A stretch of 64,000 nt of DNA from Nocardiopsis eucommiae (GTDB taxonomy: Bacteria > Actinomycetota > Actinomycetes > Streptosporangiales > Streptosporangiaceae): positions 3,968,001 through 4,032,000 of the forward strand of contig CP074402.1 of NCBI GenBank assembly GCA_018388625.1, given 5' to 3'. The notes under the pieces are model-generated. The model ran no database searches. It was not told the origin of the DNA and saw nothing but the letters and a program-made list of their open reading frames with translations. Position 1 is the stretch's first letter. Every line of letters starts with the position of its first letter. Positions 48,068-58,440 of the stretch are shown here, one piece after another. A program made the translations under genes and the position numbers.

Positions 48068-48919
48068 TCAGCGCGAGGGCCGGGCCACCACGGCGAACTG
48101 TCCTGAAGCGGGGTCGTACGGCGCCCCCGTCAGGTCCCCGTGGACCTCGTCCGGGGTGAACCCGCTCCCCGCGAGCTCGGCGGTCAGCGTGTCCGGCGTG
48201 AAGTAGCGGACCCAGTTGTGGAACACCCGGGTGCCGTCCTCGGTGACGACGTCGTACCGGTCCAGGCTCACCCGCTCCTCCTCGTAACGGAAGGTGTGCT
48301 GGAAACCGTGGTAGGGGCGCTCCGACCAGAATCCGCCCATGAGATCCGGGGCGTACACCGCGCCCTCACGGACCAGGTCGAGCCCGGGCTCGGCGTCGAC
48401 GTCGAACAGGAAAGCGCCCCCGTCGGCCAGGTGACGGCGCACCACCCCGAGCAGCCGCACCCGGTCCCGGGGCGCCATCGCGCAGTAGTCACGCATCACC
48501 ATCACGACCAGGTCGAAGCGTTCGTCCAGGTCGAGGGCCAGGTAGTCGCCGCACAGGTGACGGGCGTCCAGGCCCTCCTCCCGCGCGACTCCTTCGGCGT
48601 GCTCCACGGACCGGGACGCGATGTCGACCCCGAGTGCGCTCGCCCCGGCGCGCGCCAGCCGCGCGGTGTACAGACCGGGCCCGCAGCCCAGGTCGGCCAC
48701 GCGCGATCCGGAGCCGAGGCCGAAGTGCCCGACCATCCAGTCCGCGGCCCGGTCCACGAACTCCGCGCGGTGGGAGGCGGCGTCGACCTCGGGGGCCAGG
48801 TGGTTGGCGAGCATCCGCTCCGAGATGTGGTCGTCGGTCCACAGGTCGGCGGTGGTGACGCGGGCGTAGGGGGCGGGGCGCTCGGCCATGTCGGAGAGCG
48901 CGGCGAAGAGTGGGTTCAC
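48068..48919 (-). CDS. class I SAM-dependent methyltransferase
   Basis: Motif I RVADLGCGPGLYTARLARAG (about 73-92), acidic LGVDIASRSVEHAE, DLVVMVMRDYCAMAPRDR and DGGAFLFDVDAEPGLDLV. C-terminal FTPDTLTAELAGSGF resembles methyltransferases acting on small molecules. 283 aa from GTG 48919. Substrate not evident. Convergent with the epimerase gene; the upstream gap 48920-49057 shows no gene. Confidence 0.82.
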   Translation of the reverse strand: MNPLFAALSDMAERPAPYARVTTADLWTDDHISERMLANHLAPEVDAASHRAEFVDRAADWMVGHFGLGSGSRVADLGCGPGLYTARLARAGASALGVDIASRSVEHAEGVAREEGLDARHLCGDYLALDLDERFDLVVMVMRDYCAMAPRDRVRLLGVVRRHLADGGAFLFDVDAEPGLDLVREGAVYAPDLMGGFWSERPYHGFQHTFRYEEERVSLDRYDVVTEDGTRVFHNWVRYFTPDTLTAELAGSGFTPDEVHGDLTGAPYDPASGQFAVVARPSR

Positions 48920-49057
48920 GGTGTTCCTCGTTCACGTGTGGGACCACCGGCGGGACGCGCGAGGCGCGTCGGCACGGGCCCGGTGGCGGGGAGGGCTGAG
49001 CACACGTTCAGGAGGACATGGCGCCCAGCCTACCCGGAGGCCCCGGGCCCCTCTCCC

Positions 49058-49669
49058 TCACACTCCCCCGAGCGTCTCGGTCAGCCGCGCCAGGTCCTCC
49101 TCGGTGTCGATGTCCTCGGGGCTGGCGACGTCGTCGCAGGCCACCGTCGTGACCAGGTGGGAGTAGGCGCGCAGGAAGGGGCGGGCGCCCACGTCCCGCT
49201 CGGCCATGGAGTAGACCGTGGACCAGTGCTCGCGGCCCAGCAGCACGGGGTTGCGCGGGTTGCCGTGGTAGGTGGCCACCGCCGCCCGGGCACCCTGGGC
49301 GTAGGCCTCGACCAGGCGTCGGACCGCCTCGGACGTGACGAGCGGCTGGTCCGCGAGGGCGACCAGGAGGGCGTCGACCGTGTCGGGCATCGCGTCGATC
49401 CCGGCGCGGAGCGAGGAGCCCATCCCCGTGGACCAGTCGGGGTTGTGCACGGTCACCGCCCCGGACACGCCGGTGTCGGCGGCGCCGAGGACGACCAGAA
49501 CCGGGGCGCAGCCGCCTCCCGAGAGCGTGCGCACGCCCCGGTCGACGAGGCGTTCACCCGCGAGTTCGACCAGGGCCTTGGGGCGGCCGAGTCTGCTCCC
49601 CGAACCCGCCGCCAGCAGCAGGCCCGCCACCGCGCCCGAACGCCCGTCTCCTCGCTCCCCCGTACCCAT
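49058..49669 (-). CDS. MobA/MocA-like nucleotidyltransferase
   Basis: GT-A-fold NTP transferase: AGLLLAAGSGSRLGRPKALV (nucleotide loop, 16-35), TGMGSSLRAGI, LLVALADQPLVTSEAVRRL, HGNPRNPVLLGREHW and C-terminal DIDTEEDLARL. The layout matches CTP:molybdopterin cytidylyltransferase (MocA), and the partner upstream is XdhC, so molybdenum cofactor maturation is likely (inference). The frame is open far upstream; ATG 49669 starts the conserved part. 203 aa. Confidence 0.8.
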   Translation of the reverse strand: MGTGERGDGRSGAVAGLLLAAGSGSRLGRPKALVELAGERLVDRGVRTLSGGGCAPVLVVLGAADTGVSGAVTVHNPDWSTGMGSSLRAGIDAMPDTVDALLVALADQPLVTSEAVRRLVEAYAQGARAAVATYHGNPRNPVLLGREHWSTVYSMAERDVGARPFLRAYSHLVTTVACDDVASPEDIDTEEDLARLTETLGGV

Positions 49670-49794
49670 GACGCGATGATGCCACGGACGCGCTCCCCGG
49701 GTGGGCCACCTCGGCGAGGTCGCGGGCCACGGACCGGCACCCGAGCAGGGACCACCGCCGTGAACTGCGGATTCACCGCCACGGCGGTTTCGGT

Positions 49795-50960
49795 TCACCC
49801 CTCGGTCTGGCCGAATCCGGCCGGAACCAGCGGCACCGGCGGAGTGTCGCGGTGGATCCGGCCCCGGGTCTCGCTCAGAGCCCTGCCGCTCCCGCCCCAC
49901 CTGCTGCGCACCAGCTCGGCGGCGATGGACACCGCCGTCTCCTCCGGGGTGCGCGCGCCCAGGTCGAGCCCGATCGGAGAGTGCAGGCGCGCCAGCGCCT
50001 CCTCCTCCACACCGGCCTCGCGGAGCCGGTCCAGCCGGTCCTCGTGCGTACGGCGCGAACCCATCGCGCCGATGTACCCGGCCCCGGTGGACAGCGCCCG
50101 CTTGAGCACGGGCACGTCGAACTTGGGGTCGTGGGTGAGCACGCAGATCGCGGTGCGCTGGTCGATCTCGTCGGCGATCTCGTCCAGGTACACGTGCGGC
50201 CACTTCACCACCACCTCCTCGGCGGTCGGGAACCGCCTGGGCGTGGCGAACACCGGGCGGGCGTCGCACACCGTCACCCGGTAGCCCAGGTAGGAGCCGA
50301 GATCGGCCACGGCCGCCGCGAAGTCGATGGCGCCGAACACCAGCATGCGGGGCGCCGGGGCGAACGACTGCACGAACACCTCCAGCTCGTCACCGCGCCG
50401 CTGACCGTCCACCCCGTAGTGCAGCAGCCCCGTGCTGCCCTGGGCCAGCATGCCGCGCACGTCGTCGTCCAGGGCCGCGGCCAGGCGCTCACCGCCCGCA
50501 CCCAGGTCACCCTCGGCGTGACCGGGCCACACGACCCGGCGGCGGCCCACCCGGGAGGCGTCGGACGGATCGGCGACGATGGTGGCCACCGCCACCGGCT
50601 GGTGCTCGTCCACGGCACCGAGCACCGCGCCCAACTGGGGATAGGTCGTGCGGCTCACCGGCTCGACGAACACGTGCAGGGTCCCCCCGCACGTGAGTCC
50701 CACGCTGAAGGCGTCGTCGTCGTTCACCCCGTAGGTGCGGCGCACCGGCACACCGGTGCGGATCGCCTCCAGGGCCTCCTCGTAGACGGCCCCCTCCACA
50801 CAACCGCCCGACACGCTACCGGTGACCTCACCGGACGCGCTCACCAGCATGGCGGCGCCCGCGTCACGGGGCGCGCTCTTGAAGGTGTCGATCACCGTGG
50901 CCACCGCGAAGGTCTCCCCGCGGCGTACAGATCGGACACGCTGGCTCGGACATCACGCAC
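49795..50960 (-). CDS. XdhC/CoxI-family molybdenum cofactor chaperone
   Basis: Binds and delivers sulfurated molybdenum cofactor to xanthine-dehydrogenase-type enzymes. SGGCVEGAVYEEALEAI and GVNDDDAFSVGLTCGGTL (N-terminal XdhC domain with cysteines), then a Rossmann domain (MLVFGAIDFAAAVADLGSYL, THDPKFDVPVLKRAL, YIGAMGSRRTHEDRLDRL, GLDLGARTPEE). Break at C run 50916-50919 removes the N-terminus; one base restores GTG 50960 (VRDVRASVSDLYAAGE), with GAGGTG upstream, 388 aa. No hydroxylase subunits are in the window. Confidence 0.9.
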
Positions 50961-51049
50961 GAGGCACCTCTTCCACGACTCCTCCGGCGGGCCGCGACGG
51001 TCCGCTCATGGGCCCTGGTACCAACCTATGTGCCCAACGCGACACGGAA

Positions 51050-51080
51050 GAGCCCCCGTTCCTCCAGGAAACGGGGGCTC
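51050..51080 (-). terminator. terminator of the rib operon
   Basis: GAGCCCCCGTT (51050-51060) pairs with AACGGGGGCTC (51070-51080), 9-nt loop, 14 nt after the stop of the PH-domain gene, the last gene behind ribH. Confidence 0.7.
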
Positions 51081-51093
51081 GATTCGGTCTCGT

Positions 51094-51606
51094 CTACGAA
51101 CGCGGTTCACCGGGGAGGTCGGGCTCGCGGCCCTCGCCACGGCCCAGCATCGAACGGAACTCGGCCAGCGCGCGCCGGGCGAACTCGCCGTCCGTGCTCT
51201 GGATGCCCATCACCGGCAGCGACGTGCCGTCCGACAGGTCCAGGCAGGGCCACGGCTCCCCCTCCGGCATCCGGATGTCCAGGACCTCCGGCCAGGCCAG
51301 GTGGTGCGTACGGATGCCGTTGATGACCACCACGTTCCGCTCCGTGGCGATCAGCCGGGGGCGGCCCAGCATGTGCAGCCCCGCGGCCACCGCCAACCCG
51401 AGGCCCACGACCAGGAAACGGTCCATGATGCGCCACTCGGCGGGCAGGATCACGGCCAGCACGACCATGGTCGCCACGATCAGCAGGCCCAGGCCGTAGG
51501 CGACCAACCGCACCGCGCGGGGCCGCCACGTCCTCGGCAGGGCCGCCTTGCTCGACGCCTCGTCCACAGGTAGTTCCCTCGTCCGCACCAGCTGCTCCAT
51601 CTCCAC
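51094..51606 (-). CDS. PH-domain membrane protein
   Basis: Two TM helices (about 33-55 and 64-82), then a bacterial PH-like domain (RPRLIATERNVVVINGIRTH, AWPEVLDIRMPEGEPWPCL, LSDGTSLPVMGIQST). Function unknown; such genes often follow ribH in actinomycetes, as here (68-nt gap). 170 aa from ATG 51606; the second Met (51600) is equally possible. Confidence 0.75.
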   Translation of the reverse strand: MEMEQLVRTRELPVDEASSKAALPRTWRPRAVRLVAYGLGLLIVATMVVLAVILPAEWRIMDRFLVVGLGLAVAAGLHMLGRPRLIATERNVVVINGIRTHHLAWPEVLDIRMPEGEPWPCLDLSDGTSLPVMGIQSTDGEFARRALAEFRSMLGRGEGREPDLPGEPRS

Positions 51607-51674
51607 GCGCTCAGGCGTGACTCACCCCGGTCACCGTCCGGCCAGGCGCGGTCGCGCGCACCAGCAGGGTGGGA

Positions 51675-52148
51675 TCAGCGACGCAGTCCGCGCAGCGCGA
51701 CCGCCGTGTCCAGGGCGGCCAGCGCGGCCTCGGCGCCCTTGTCCTCGACGCTTCCCGGAAGTCCGGCGCGGTCACGCGCCTGTTCCAGGGTGTCACACGT
51801 GAGCACACCGTTGCCCACGGGGGTGGACTCGCGCAGGGCCACCTCGGTCAGACCGTGGGTGACCGACTGGCACACGTAGTCGAAGTGCGGGGTTCCGCCA
51901 CGGATGACCGCTCCCAGGGCGATCACCGCGTCGTGCCTGCGGGCCAGCTCCTGGGCCACCACCGGGATCTCCACCGCCCCGGCGACCCTCACCACGACGG
52001 GCTCGGAGGCCCCCGAGGCCTTCACCACGGCGAGCGCGTTGGCGAGCATCGGCTCGACGATCGCCTCGTTCCAGCGGGTGACGACGAGGCCCACCGAGAG
52101 CCCCGAGGCGTCGATCTGGTGTTCGTCCGGACGTCCTGTGCCGCTCAT
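51675..52148 (-). CDS. ribH: 6,7-dimethyl-8-ribityllumazine synthase
   Basis: Condenses the pyrimidine and butanone phosphate to lumazine, penultimate step of riboflavin synthesis; forms an icosahedral shell in many species. VVTRWNEAIVEPMLANAL, RVAGAVEIPVVAQELA, IALGAVIRGGTPHFDYVC and TPVGNGVLTCDTLEQA are family motifs. 157 aa, intact. 46 nt after ribBA. Confidence 0.97.
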   Translation of the reverse strand: MSGTGRPDEHQIDASGLSVGLVVTRWNEAIVEPMLANALAVVKASGASEPVVVRVAGAVEIPVVAQELARRHDAVIALGAVIRGGTPHFDYVCQSVTHGLTEVALRESTPVGNGVLTCDTLEQARDRAGLPGSVEDKGAEAALAALDTAVALRGLRR

Positions 52149-52194
52149 GACCGGCCCTTCCTGGGATGTGATGGTGGTGTCGGGGGTGGTGGTC

Positions 52195-53481
52195 CTACTG
52201 GGCGACGCGGGCCAGGTCGTGACCCATCCGGTCGCGCTTGGTCAGCAGGTAGGAGAGGTTGTCGTCGGTGACGAAGGTCGGCATGGCCACCCGCTCGTTC
52301 ACCCGCACCCCGTGGTGCTCCAGCCCCTCGGCCTTGGCGGGGTTGTTGGACAGCAGCCGCACCGAGGCCACCCCGAGGTCGGTGAGGATGCGCGCCCCGG
52401 CGCCGAACTCGCGCGCGTCGGCGGGCAGCCCCAGACGCAGGTTCGCGTCGACGGTGTCCGCGCCCTCGTCCTGGAGGCTGTAGGCGCGCAGCTTGTGCAG
52501 CAGACCGATCCCCCGGCCCTCGTGGCCGCCCATGTACACGATGACCCCGCGCCCCTCCTCCGCGACGGCCGCCATGGCGGCGTCCAGCTGGGCGCCGCAG
52601 TCGCAGCGGTGGGAGCCGAAGGCGTCGCCGGTCAGGCACTCCGAGTGCAGGCGGGCCAGGACGTCGTCGCCGTCGGACAGGTCACCGAGGACCAGGGCGA
52701 CGTGCTCGGCGCCGTCGGCGGTGCCCTTGAAGCCGACCGCGCGCCACTCGCCGTACTGGTTGGGCATGCGGGTCTCCACCATGCGCGTGACCAGTGCGGG
52801 GTTGGCCTCCTCCTCGGTGAGGGCCTCACCGAGGGAGGCGCGGTGGGCGGCCAGCTGCTCGACGGACACCAGCTTCAGGCCGTGCTCGTCCGCGAACTCG
52901 CGCAGCCGGGGCAGGCGGGCCATGGTGCCGTCGTCGTTGACCACCTCCGCGAGCACGCCGGCGGGGCGCAGACCGGCCAGGCGGGCGAAGTCCACGGAGG
53001 CCTCGGTGTGGCCGCGGCGGGCCAGGACACCGCCCGGGCGGGCGCGCAGCGGCAGGATGTGGCCGGGGCGCACGAAGTCCACGGGGCGGCTGTCGTCGGA
53101 GGCCAGCAGGCGGATGGTGCGGGCGCGGTCGGCGGCGGAGATGCCGGTGCTGACTCCCTCGCGGGCGTCCACCGTCACCGTGTAGGCGGTGCGCAGGCTC
53201 TCCTCGTTGCGCGCGGTCATCAGCGGCAGGTCGAGGCGGTCCAGGTCCTCACCCTCCATGGGGACGCACACCACTCCGGAGGTGTAGCGGATCATGAAGG
53301 CCAGCAGCTCGGGGGTGGCGAGCTCGGCGGCGAAGATGATGTCGCCCTCGTTCTCACGGTCCTCGTCGTCCACCACCACGATGGCCCTGCCCTGGGCGAA
53401 CTCCGCGATGGCGTCCTCGATGCGGTCGAGGACGACGGCCGGGGTGGTGTCGGCGGCCGGGGTGGTGTCGGTGACGGTCAT
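52195..53481 (-). CDS. ribBA: bifunctional DHBP synthase / GTP cyclohydrolase II
   Basis: Makes both riboflavin precursors. N-terminal DHBP synthase (about 8-205): [55 protein letters not shown]-terminal GTP cyclohydrolase II (about 215-420): [20 protein letters not shown], zinc-binding [53 protein letters not shown]. 428 aa, intact. Between ribE and ribH in a riboswitch-led operon. Confidence 0.97.
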   Translation of the reverse strand: MTVTDTTPAADTTPAVVLDRIEDAIAEFAQGRAIVVVDDEDRENEGDIIFAAELATPELLAFMIRYTSGVVCVPMEGEDLDRLDLPLMTARNEESLRTAYTVTVDAREGVSTGISAADRARTIRLLASDDSRPVDFVRPGHILPLRARPGGVLARRGHTEASVDFARLAGLRPAGVLAEVVNDDGTMARLPRLREFADEHGLKLVSVEQLAAHRASLGEALTEEEANPALVTRMVETRMPNQYGEWRAVGFKGTADGAEHVALVLGDLSDGDDVLARLHSECLTGDAFGSHRCDCGAQLDAAMAAVAEEGRGVIVYMGGHEGRGIGLLHKLRAYSLQDEGADTVDANLRLGLPADAREFGAGARILTDLGVASVRLLSNNPAKAEGLEHHGVRVNERVAMPTFVTDDNLSYLLTKRDRMGHDLARVAQ

Positions 53482-53536
53482 GCCCGCTCCTGAAGGTGCG
53501 TCGTGGGTGGGTCTGGTGGGTGGTGGGTGCCTGGTC

Positions 53537-54181
53537 CTAGGCGCGGGTGCCGTCCTGCGCTCGGGCCCGGGAGACGGCCGTGATGCGCTCCACGTACTTG
53601 GCGATGACGTCCACCTCGACGTTCACGGTGGCGCCGACCGCGAGGCCGCCCAGGGTGGTGGCCTCCAGGGTGGCCGGAATGAGGCTGACCTCGAAGAACT
53701 CGTCCTCGGCGCCGGGAGCGCTCACAGCCGACACGGTGAGGCTGGTGCCGTCCACGGTGATGGACCCCTTCTCGACCACGTACGGGGAGAGCTGCGGGGA
53801 GAGGCCGAACCTCAGGACGTCCCAGTTGTCACCGGGGTTCCGGGAGAGGAGGGTGGCGGTGCCGTCGACGTGGCCCTGCACGATGTGGCCGCCCAGACGG
53901 CCGCCGCTGCGGGCGGCGCGTTCGAGGTTCACGGGGGCGCCGGGGGTGAGGGCGCCGAGGGAGGAGCGGTCCAGGGACTCCTTCATCACGTCGGCGATGA
54001 AGGTGCCCTCGCCGCGCGCGACGACGGTCAGGCACACGCCGTTGACCGCGATGGAGTCACCGAGACCGGCGTCGGAGCTGACCAGGGGGCCGTCCACGGT
54101 GAGCAGGACCGCCTCACCGTTGGTCCCAGCGGGTTCGATGGAGACGACCTTGCCGAGTTCCTCGACGATTCCGGTGAACAC
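53537..54181 (-). CDS. ribE: riboflavin synthase alpha chain
   Basis: Dismutates two lumazines to riboflavin. Two homologous barrels: [33 protein letters not shown], then [20 protein letters not shown] and [18 protein letters not shown] 54181. 214 aa, intact. First gene behind the FMN riboswitch; ribD is not in the operon here. Confidence 0.96.
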   Translation of the reverse strand: MFTGIVEELGKVVSIEPAGTNGEAVLLTVDGPLVSSDAGLGDSIAVNGVCLTVVARGEGTFIADVMKESLDRSSLGALTPGAPVNLERAARSGGRLGGHIVQGHVDGTATLLSRNPGDNWDVLRFGLSPQLSPYVVEKGSITVDGTSLTVSAVSAPGAEDEFFEVSLIPATLEATTLGGLAVGATVNVEVDVIAKYVERITAVSRARAQDGTRA

Positions 54182-54257
54182 GCCCTACATCCCTTCGCCT
54201 GGTACGGCTCCGGGGAAAAGGGTGTGGAAAACGGGTCCACGACAGGAGCGGAGCACG

Positions 54258-54430
54258 GAGCCGTCACCAAGGGATCGGCACGGCTCGGACCCGCCCCAAC
54301 GCGCACTGCCTCCCATCCGGACTTTCACCGTCGGTACCGGAATTCCACCGGTTCAACCGGTCGATGGAATCGACCGGGTCGCGGACTGTCACCGCCGGTT
54401 CGGACTTTCACCGACCCCGGAGCACGCGTC
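54258..54430 (-). promoter_or_regulatory. FMN riboswitch (RFN element) with downstream hairpin
   Basis: On the minus strand the conserved RFN pieces appear in order: GGGGTCGGTGAAAGTCCGAA, CCGGCGGTGACAGTCCGCGA, the variable stem around GGTCGATTCCATCGACC, GGTGGAATTCCGGTACCGAC, GGTGAAAGTCCGGATGGGAG and GCAGTGCGCG (about 54290-54430). A 7-bp hairpin (GAGCCGT/ACGGCTC, 54258-54286) follows and may be the expression platform. FMN binding should switch off ribE-ribBA-ribH. Confidence 0.95.
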
Positions 54431-54496
54431 TGACTGTTGTCTGACGACCCGATCCTAACCCCTCCCCCACACGGCGCATAGCCCGTGTGACGGGGT

Positions 54497-55528
54497 TCAT
54501 TGCTCGGCGGGGTCCGTCGACCGGTCCGGGCGAGCGGCCAGACCCGCGCGCACGAACATCTCCGGCGCCCCGAAGGACGCCCAGAAGGCCACTGCGGCGT
54601 AGACCACGTACGACACCAGGGCCGACGGCAGCCCGGCCAGGTCCCGGAAGAGGACCCGCTCCACCGCGAGGACGAGCAGGACCACGGAGATCCCGAGGGC
54701 GAACCGCGCCGCGCGCGCCGTGGGCGTGCCCGCCGCGCTGTACCAGCCGCGCCGGTGCAGCAGGGTGAAGCCCAGGACCCCGCCGAGCAGCGCTCCGCAG
54801 GTGGTGTAGAGCCCGGCCAGGGTGTGGGCGGCGGGATCGGAGGGGGTCGCGCCGATCCACTCGGCGGTGGGGACCACCCAGTCCCCGCGCACACCGAACT
54901 GCCAGGCGGTCGCCACCATGCACGGCACCAGCGAGACCACCAGCAGCCACGACACCCAGCGCAGCGTGTCCAGGGAGCGCCACCAGGCCAGGACACGCTC
55001 CTCGTAGCGCAGCACCAGCCACAGCACGGCACCGCCCACGGCCAGACCGACCACGACGTCGCTGAAGTAGTGCGCGCCCAGATAGACACGGGAGAAGGCC
55101 ACCAGGGCGATCACCGCGACCGCCGCCCACACCAGGCTCCTGCGGCCGGATCTGGCCGCGAGATAGCCGTAGGTCACCACGGCGACCTGGCTGTGACCCG
55201 AGGGCATCCCGAAGCTGCTGTGCTGGGAGTATCCAGTGACCCGCGGATCGAACCAGTAGGGCCGGGAGCCGTAGAGCACCGACTTGAGCAGGTTGTTGAC
55301 CACCGCCGAGGCGATGACCGCCACGAAGAGCCGGGCGCCCAGGCTCGCGTGGAAACACCAGAAGACGGTCACCAGCAGGACGATGATGACGCCCTGGGAG
55401 CCCAGGAAGGTGACGGCCTCCAAGGGAGGGGCGAGCCACCCGGCCAGGCCCTGCAACCAGCGGATCGCCTCGCTCTCCGCCTCCCAGAGGGCGTCCATGG
55501 CCAGGTGCTCGGGGGTCCAAGCGTTCAC
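54497..55528 (-). CDS. PAP2-superfamily membrane phosphatase
   Basis: Multi-TM lipid-phosphatase-like protein with the three PAP2 motifs: KSVLYGSRPYW (KxxxxxxRP), GMPSGHSQVAV (PSGH) and SRVYLGAHYFSDVVVG (SRxxxxxHxxxD). Eight or more TM helices. Family members dephosphorylate phosphatidate or undecaprenyl pyrophosphate; which one is not evident. 343 aa, intact. Divergent control from the riboswitch is not seen; it lies upstream of the rib operon on the same strand. Confidence 0.88.
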   Translation of the reverse strand: MNAWTPEHLAMDALWEAESEAIRWLQGLAGWLAPPLEAVTFLGSQGVIIVLLVTVFWCFHASLGARLFVAVIASAVVNNLLKSVLYGSRPYWFDPRVTGYSQHSSFGMPSGHSQVAVVTYGYLAARSGRRSLVWAAVAVIALVAFSRVYLGAHYFSDVVVGLAVGGAVLWLVLRYEERVLAWWRSLDTLRWVSWLLVVSLVPCMVATAWQFGVRGDWVVPTAEWIGATPSDPAAHTLAGLYTTCGALLGGVLGFTLLHRRGWYSAAGTPTARAARFALGISVVLLVLAVERVLFRDLAGLPSALVSYVVYAAVAFWASFGAPEMFVRAGLAARPDRSTDPAEQ

Positions 55529-55697
55529 GCGTACTCCACGGGTCCGCGCCTGGCAACGCGCTCACGCCGCGCCGCTCCCCCGAGGGGAAGACGGAGCCGC
55601 GACCAAGCGAAATCGACGACTACAGCGGGCAGCATAGGGCGGACCGTCCCACGGTGGCCAGGCCCCCGGCCCGGCGCGCCGCGATCGTTACCGGGGG

Positions 55698-56366
55698 TCA
55701 GGCGAGCGGGCTGGCCTTGCGGGCCTGGGCGCGCAGGGACTCGATGGCGCCGTCCGGGTCCTGGGCGCCGTAGACGGCGGATCCGGCCACGAACACGTCC
55801 GCCCCGGCCTCGGCGGCACGCTCGATGGTCTCGTCGCTCACGCCGCCGTCGACCTGGAGCCAGACCGCCGCGTCGCGGTTGTCGAGGAGTTCCCGGGCCC
55901 GTCGGATCTTGGGCAGCACCAGGTCCAGGAACCGCTGGCCGCCGAACCCCGGCTCGACGGTCATGAGCAGGAGCATGTCCATCTCACCGATGAGGTCCTC
56001 GTAGGGGTCGACCGGCTCGGCGGGGTTGAGGGCCAGCCCGGCGCGGGCGCCGTGCCTGCGGATCTCGCGCAGGGTCCGCACGGGGGCGTTGGCGGCCCTG
56101 GCGTGGATGGTGACGCTCCCGGCACCCGCCTCCGCGTAGGCGGGTGCCCAGCGGTCGGGGTCCTCGATCATCAGATGGCAGTCCAGCGGGGTGGTGGTCG
56201 CCTTGAGCAGGGAGTCCACGATGGGCAGGCCCAGCGTGAGGTTGGGGACGAAGTGCCCGTCCATGACGTCGACGTGCAGCCAGTCCGCGTTGGGGACGCG
56301 GGCGGCCTCGTCGGCGAGGCGCGCGAAGTCGGCGCTGAGGATGCTGGGAGAGATCTGAATTGCCAC
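55698..56366 (-). CDS. rpe: ribulose-phosphate 3-epimerase
   Basis: TIM-barrel pentose phosphate enzyme. [36 protein letters not shown] (metal Asp/His), [41 protein letters not shown] and [12 protein letters not shown]. 222 aa, intact. In many actinomycetes rpe follows rsmB directly; here a plus-strand NTF2-like gene sits between them. Confidence 0.97.
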   Translation of the reverse strand: MAIQISPSILSADFARLADEAARVPNADWLHVDVMDGHFVPNLTLGLPIVDSLLKATTTPLDCHLMIEDPDRWAPAYAEAGAGSVTIHARAANAPVRTLREIRRHGARAGLALNPAEPVDPYEDLIGEMDMLLLMTVEPGFGGQRFLDLVLPKIRRARELLDNRDAAVWLQVDGGVSDETIERAAEAGADVFVAGSAVYGAQDPDGAIESLRAQARKASPLA

Positions 56367-56434
56367 GTCAGCAGTGTATCCGGGCGGGTTCGGGGCAGGT
56401 GTGCCTCGGGGGTACCACGGACCGAGGGGGAGAC

Positions 56435-56821
56435 ATGCTGGACGAGGACGGGCTACGGGACTTCCTGGAGGCCTACAGCCGGGAGCTGGTCGGGGGCGAT
56501 CTGGACGGGATCGCGGCGCGGTACGGATACCCGGCCTATGTCGCGGGGGACCTCGAGAGCATCGCGGTGGCCGCGCCCGCGGACGTGCGGGAGGCCTTCG
56601 CGGGGGCGGCCGGGAGCTACCGCGAGCAGGGGATGGTGGACGCGGTCCCCGAGATCCGGCGGATCGAGGAGCTCACCGCGAGGCTGGTGTGGGCGGACGT
56701 GCGCTGGTCCTATCGGGACGCGCGCGGCGAGGAGGTCCGGGGTGAGTCGTACCGGTACCTGCTGCGGGAGGCGGGGAACTCCTGCATGATCTGCGTGGTG
56801 GTCGCGACGGGCGTCGCGTGA
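56435..56821 (+). CDS. NTF2-like protein, unknown function
   Basis: About 128 aa with a SnoaL/NTF2-like cone pattern: [78 protein letters not shown] 56435 follows GAGGGGGAG. No catalytic residues are evident; fold assignment is tentative. Inserted between rpe and rsmB on the other strand. Confidence 0.6.
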   Translation: MLDEDGLRDFLEAYSRELVGGDLDGIAARYGYPAYVAGDLESIAVAAPADVREAFAGAAGSYREQGMVDAVPEIRRIEELTARLVWADVRWSYRDARGEEVRGESYRYLLREAGNSCMICVVVATGVA

Positions 56822-56853
56822 CCGGCACCTTTACGACGTAGATTCCGACATGT

Positions 56854-56897
56854 CCGACACACGCCCCCCGGGTGAGAGTCCCGGGGGCGCGTGTCGG
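56854..56897. terminator. bidirectional terminator, NTF2-like / rsmB
   Basis: Long hairpin with arms 56854-56872 and 56880-56897 (CCGACAC...CCCGGG with CCCGGG...GTGTCGG), 7-nt loop. One arm has a C6 run where the other has G5, leaving a one-base bulge. Confidence 0.75.
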
Positions 56898-56901
56898 TCC
56901 G

Positions 56902-58364
56902 CTACTCCGGCTTGCGGCGCAGGAGGGCGAGGAACATGGCGTCCGTGCCGTGGACGTGCGGCCAGAACTGGACGTACTTCCCCTCCGGGCCGGCGGCGAG
57001 GTCGGGGACCTCGTCGAGATAGTCCGGGGCGCGCAGGAGTTCGAGGTCCTCGCGCTCGGCCAGCACCCTCCGGACGATCACGTCGGTCTCGTCCAGGTGC
57101 GGTGAGCAGGTCACGTAGGCGACGACGCCGCCGGGGCGCGCGGACTCGACCGCCCGGGTGAGCAGTTCGTGCTGGAGCGGGGCGAGCTGGGTGACGTTCT
57201 CCGGGCCCCGGCGCCAGCGGGACTCGGGGCGGCGGCGCAGAGCGCCCAGGCCGGTGCACGGCACGTCCGCCAGGACGCGGTCGAAGGAGCCCGGTTTCCA
57301 GGCCGGGCGGGTGCCGTCGGCGACGACGGCCCGGCCCGCGTCGCGGGGGCGCGGCGCACCGCGCTCGCGACCAGGCCCGCGCGGGCGGGCTGGAGCTCCG
57401 AGGCGACCAGGCGGGCCTCGCCCTGACCCGCGATGCTGGCCAGCAGACCGGCCTTGCCGCCGGGGCCCGCGCACATGTCCAGCCACAGGGCGTCGCGGCC
57501 CCCGGCGTCCACCCGGGTCAGCGCGAGGGCGACGAGCTGGCTGGCCTCGTCCTGGACGGCGGCACGGTTCTGCCGGACCTCGCGGATCAGCCCCGGGTCC
57601 CCCTCGGGCAGGTAGGCGGCGAAGGGCGAGTAGCGGCCCGGCAGCGCCCCGGACTCCTCCAGGTCCGCGACCTTGGCCCGGCCGGGCTTGGCCACGAGGG
57701 TGACCCTCGGGCGGTCGTTGTGCGCCACCAGCAGCCTCTCGGTCTGCTCCAGGCCGTCCTTGGCCCGCTCCCCCAGGGCACGGGCCAGCTCCTTGACCAC
57801 CCAGCGCGGGTGGCTGCGCACGACGGACAGGTAGCCGCTGGGGTCGCGCTCGCGGTCGGGGGCGACGATCGCGATCCACGCGTCCAGGTCGCGCGCGCTC
57901 ACCTTGCGCAGGATCGCGTTGACGAACTTGCCCCGGTGCTGGCCCACCACGCGGCGGGCCAGGTCCACGGTCTCGCTGACGGCGGCGTGCGGCGGGATGT
58001 TCGTGGACAGCAGCTGGTGGGAGCCGAGCCGCAGCAGGGGCAGCACCTCGGCGTCCACCGAGGCCAGTGAACGGTCGACGCAGGTCTCCAGGATCGCGTC
58101 GTAGGTGCCCTGGTGGCGCAGGGTCCCGTAGGTGAGCTCGGTGGCCAGCGCCGCGTCGCGGCCGTGGATGCCGCGCTCGCTGAGCAGGGCGGGCAGGAGC
58201 AGGTTCGCGTAGGCGTCCCGCTGCTCCACCGCGCGCAGCACGTCGTAGGCGACCCGCCGGGCGGGGTCCCGGGGCTGGGGCGGAGCGGTCCGGTGGCCAC
58301 CGCCCTGCCTGGGTTTTCCACCCTTGCGGGGGCGCTGGTTCCGGGACCGGGACTGCTCGCTCAA
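56902..58364 (-). CDS. rsmB: 16S rRNA m5C967 methyltransferase RsmB
   Basis: Methylates C967 of 16S rRNA. N-terminal NusB-like domain (about 35-165: RRVAYDVLRAVEQRDAYANL, ATELTYGTLRHQGTYD) and C-terminal Rossmann methyltransferase with DMCAGPGGKAGLLASIAG, VLADVPCTGLGALRRRPE (PC motif) and VAYVTCSPHLDETD (catalytic Cys). Break at G run 57345-57349 between these; one base gives 487 aa. TTG 58364 start. Downstream of fmt on the same strand (76-nt gap). Confidence 0.93.
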
Positions 58365-58440
58365 CGTGTGCTCTGCCTCAACAAGCCGGGGACGGGTGCC
58401 GACGCACGCTCACGCACGCCAGATCCGAGAGTACGGCAGC

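Noticed and set aside
48140..50284. Long plus-strand frame opposite the methyltransferase, mocA-like and xdhC genes.
   Set aside because: Antisense shadow; the conserved motifs are on the minus strand.
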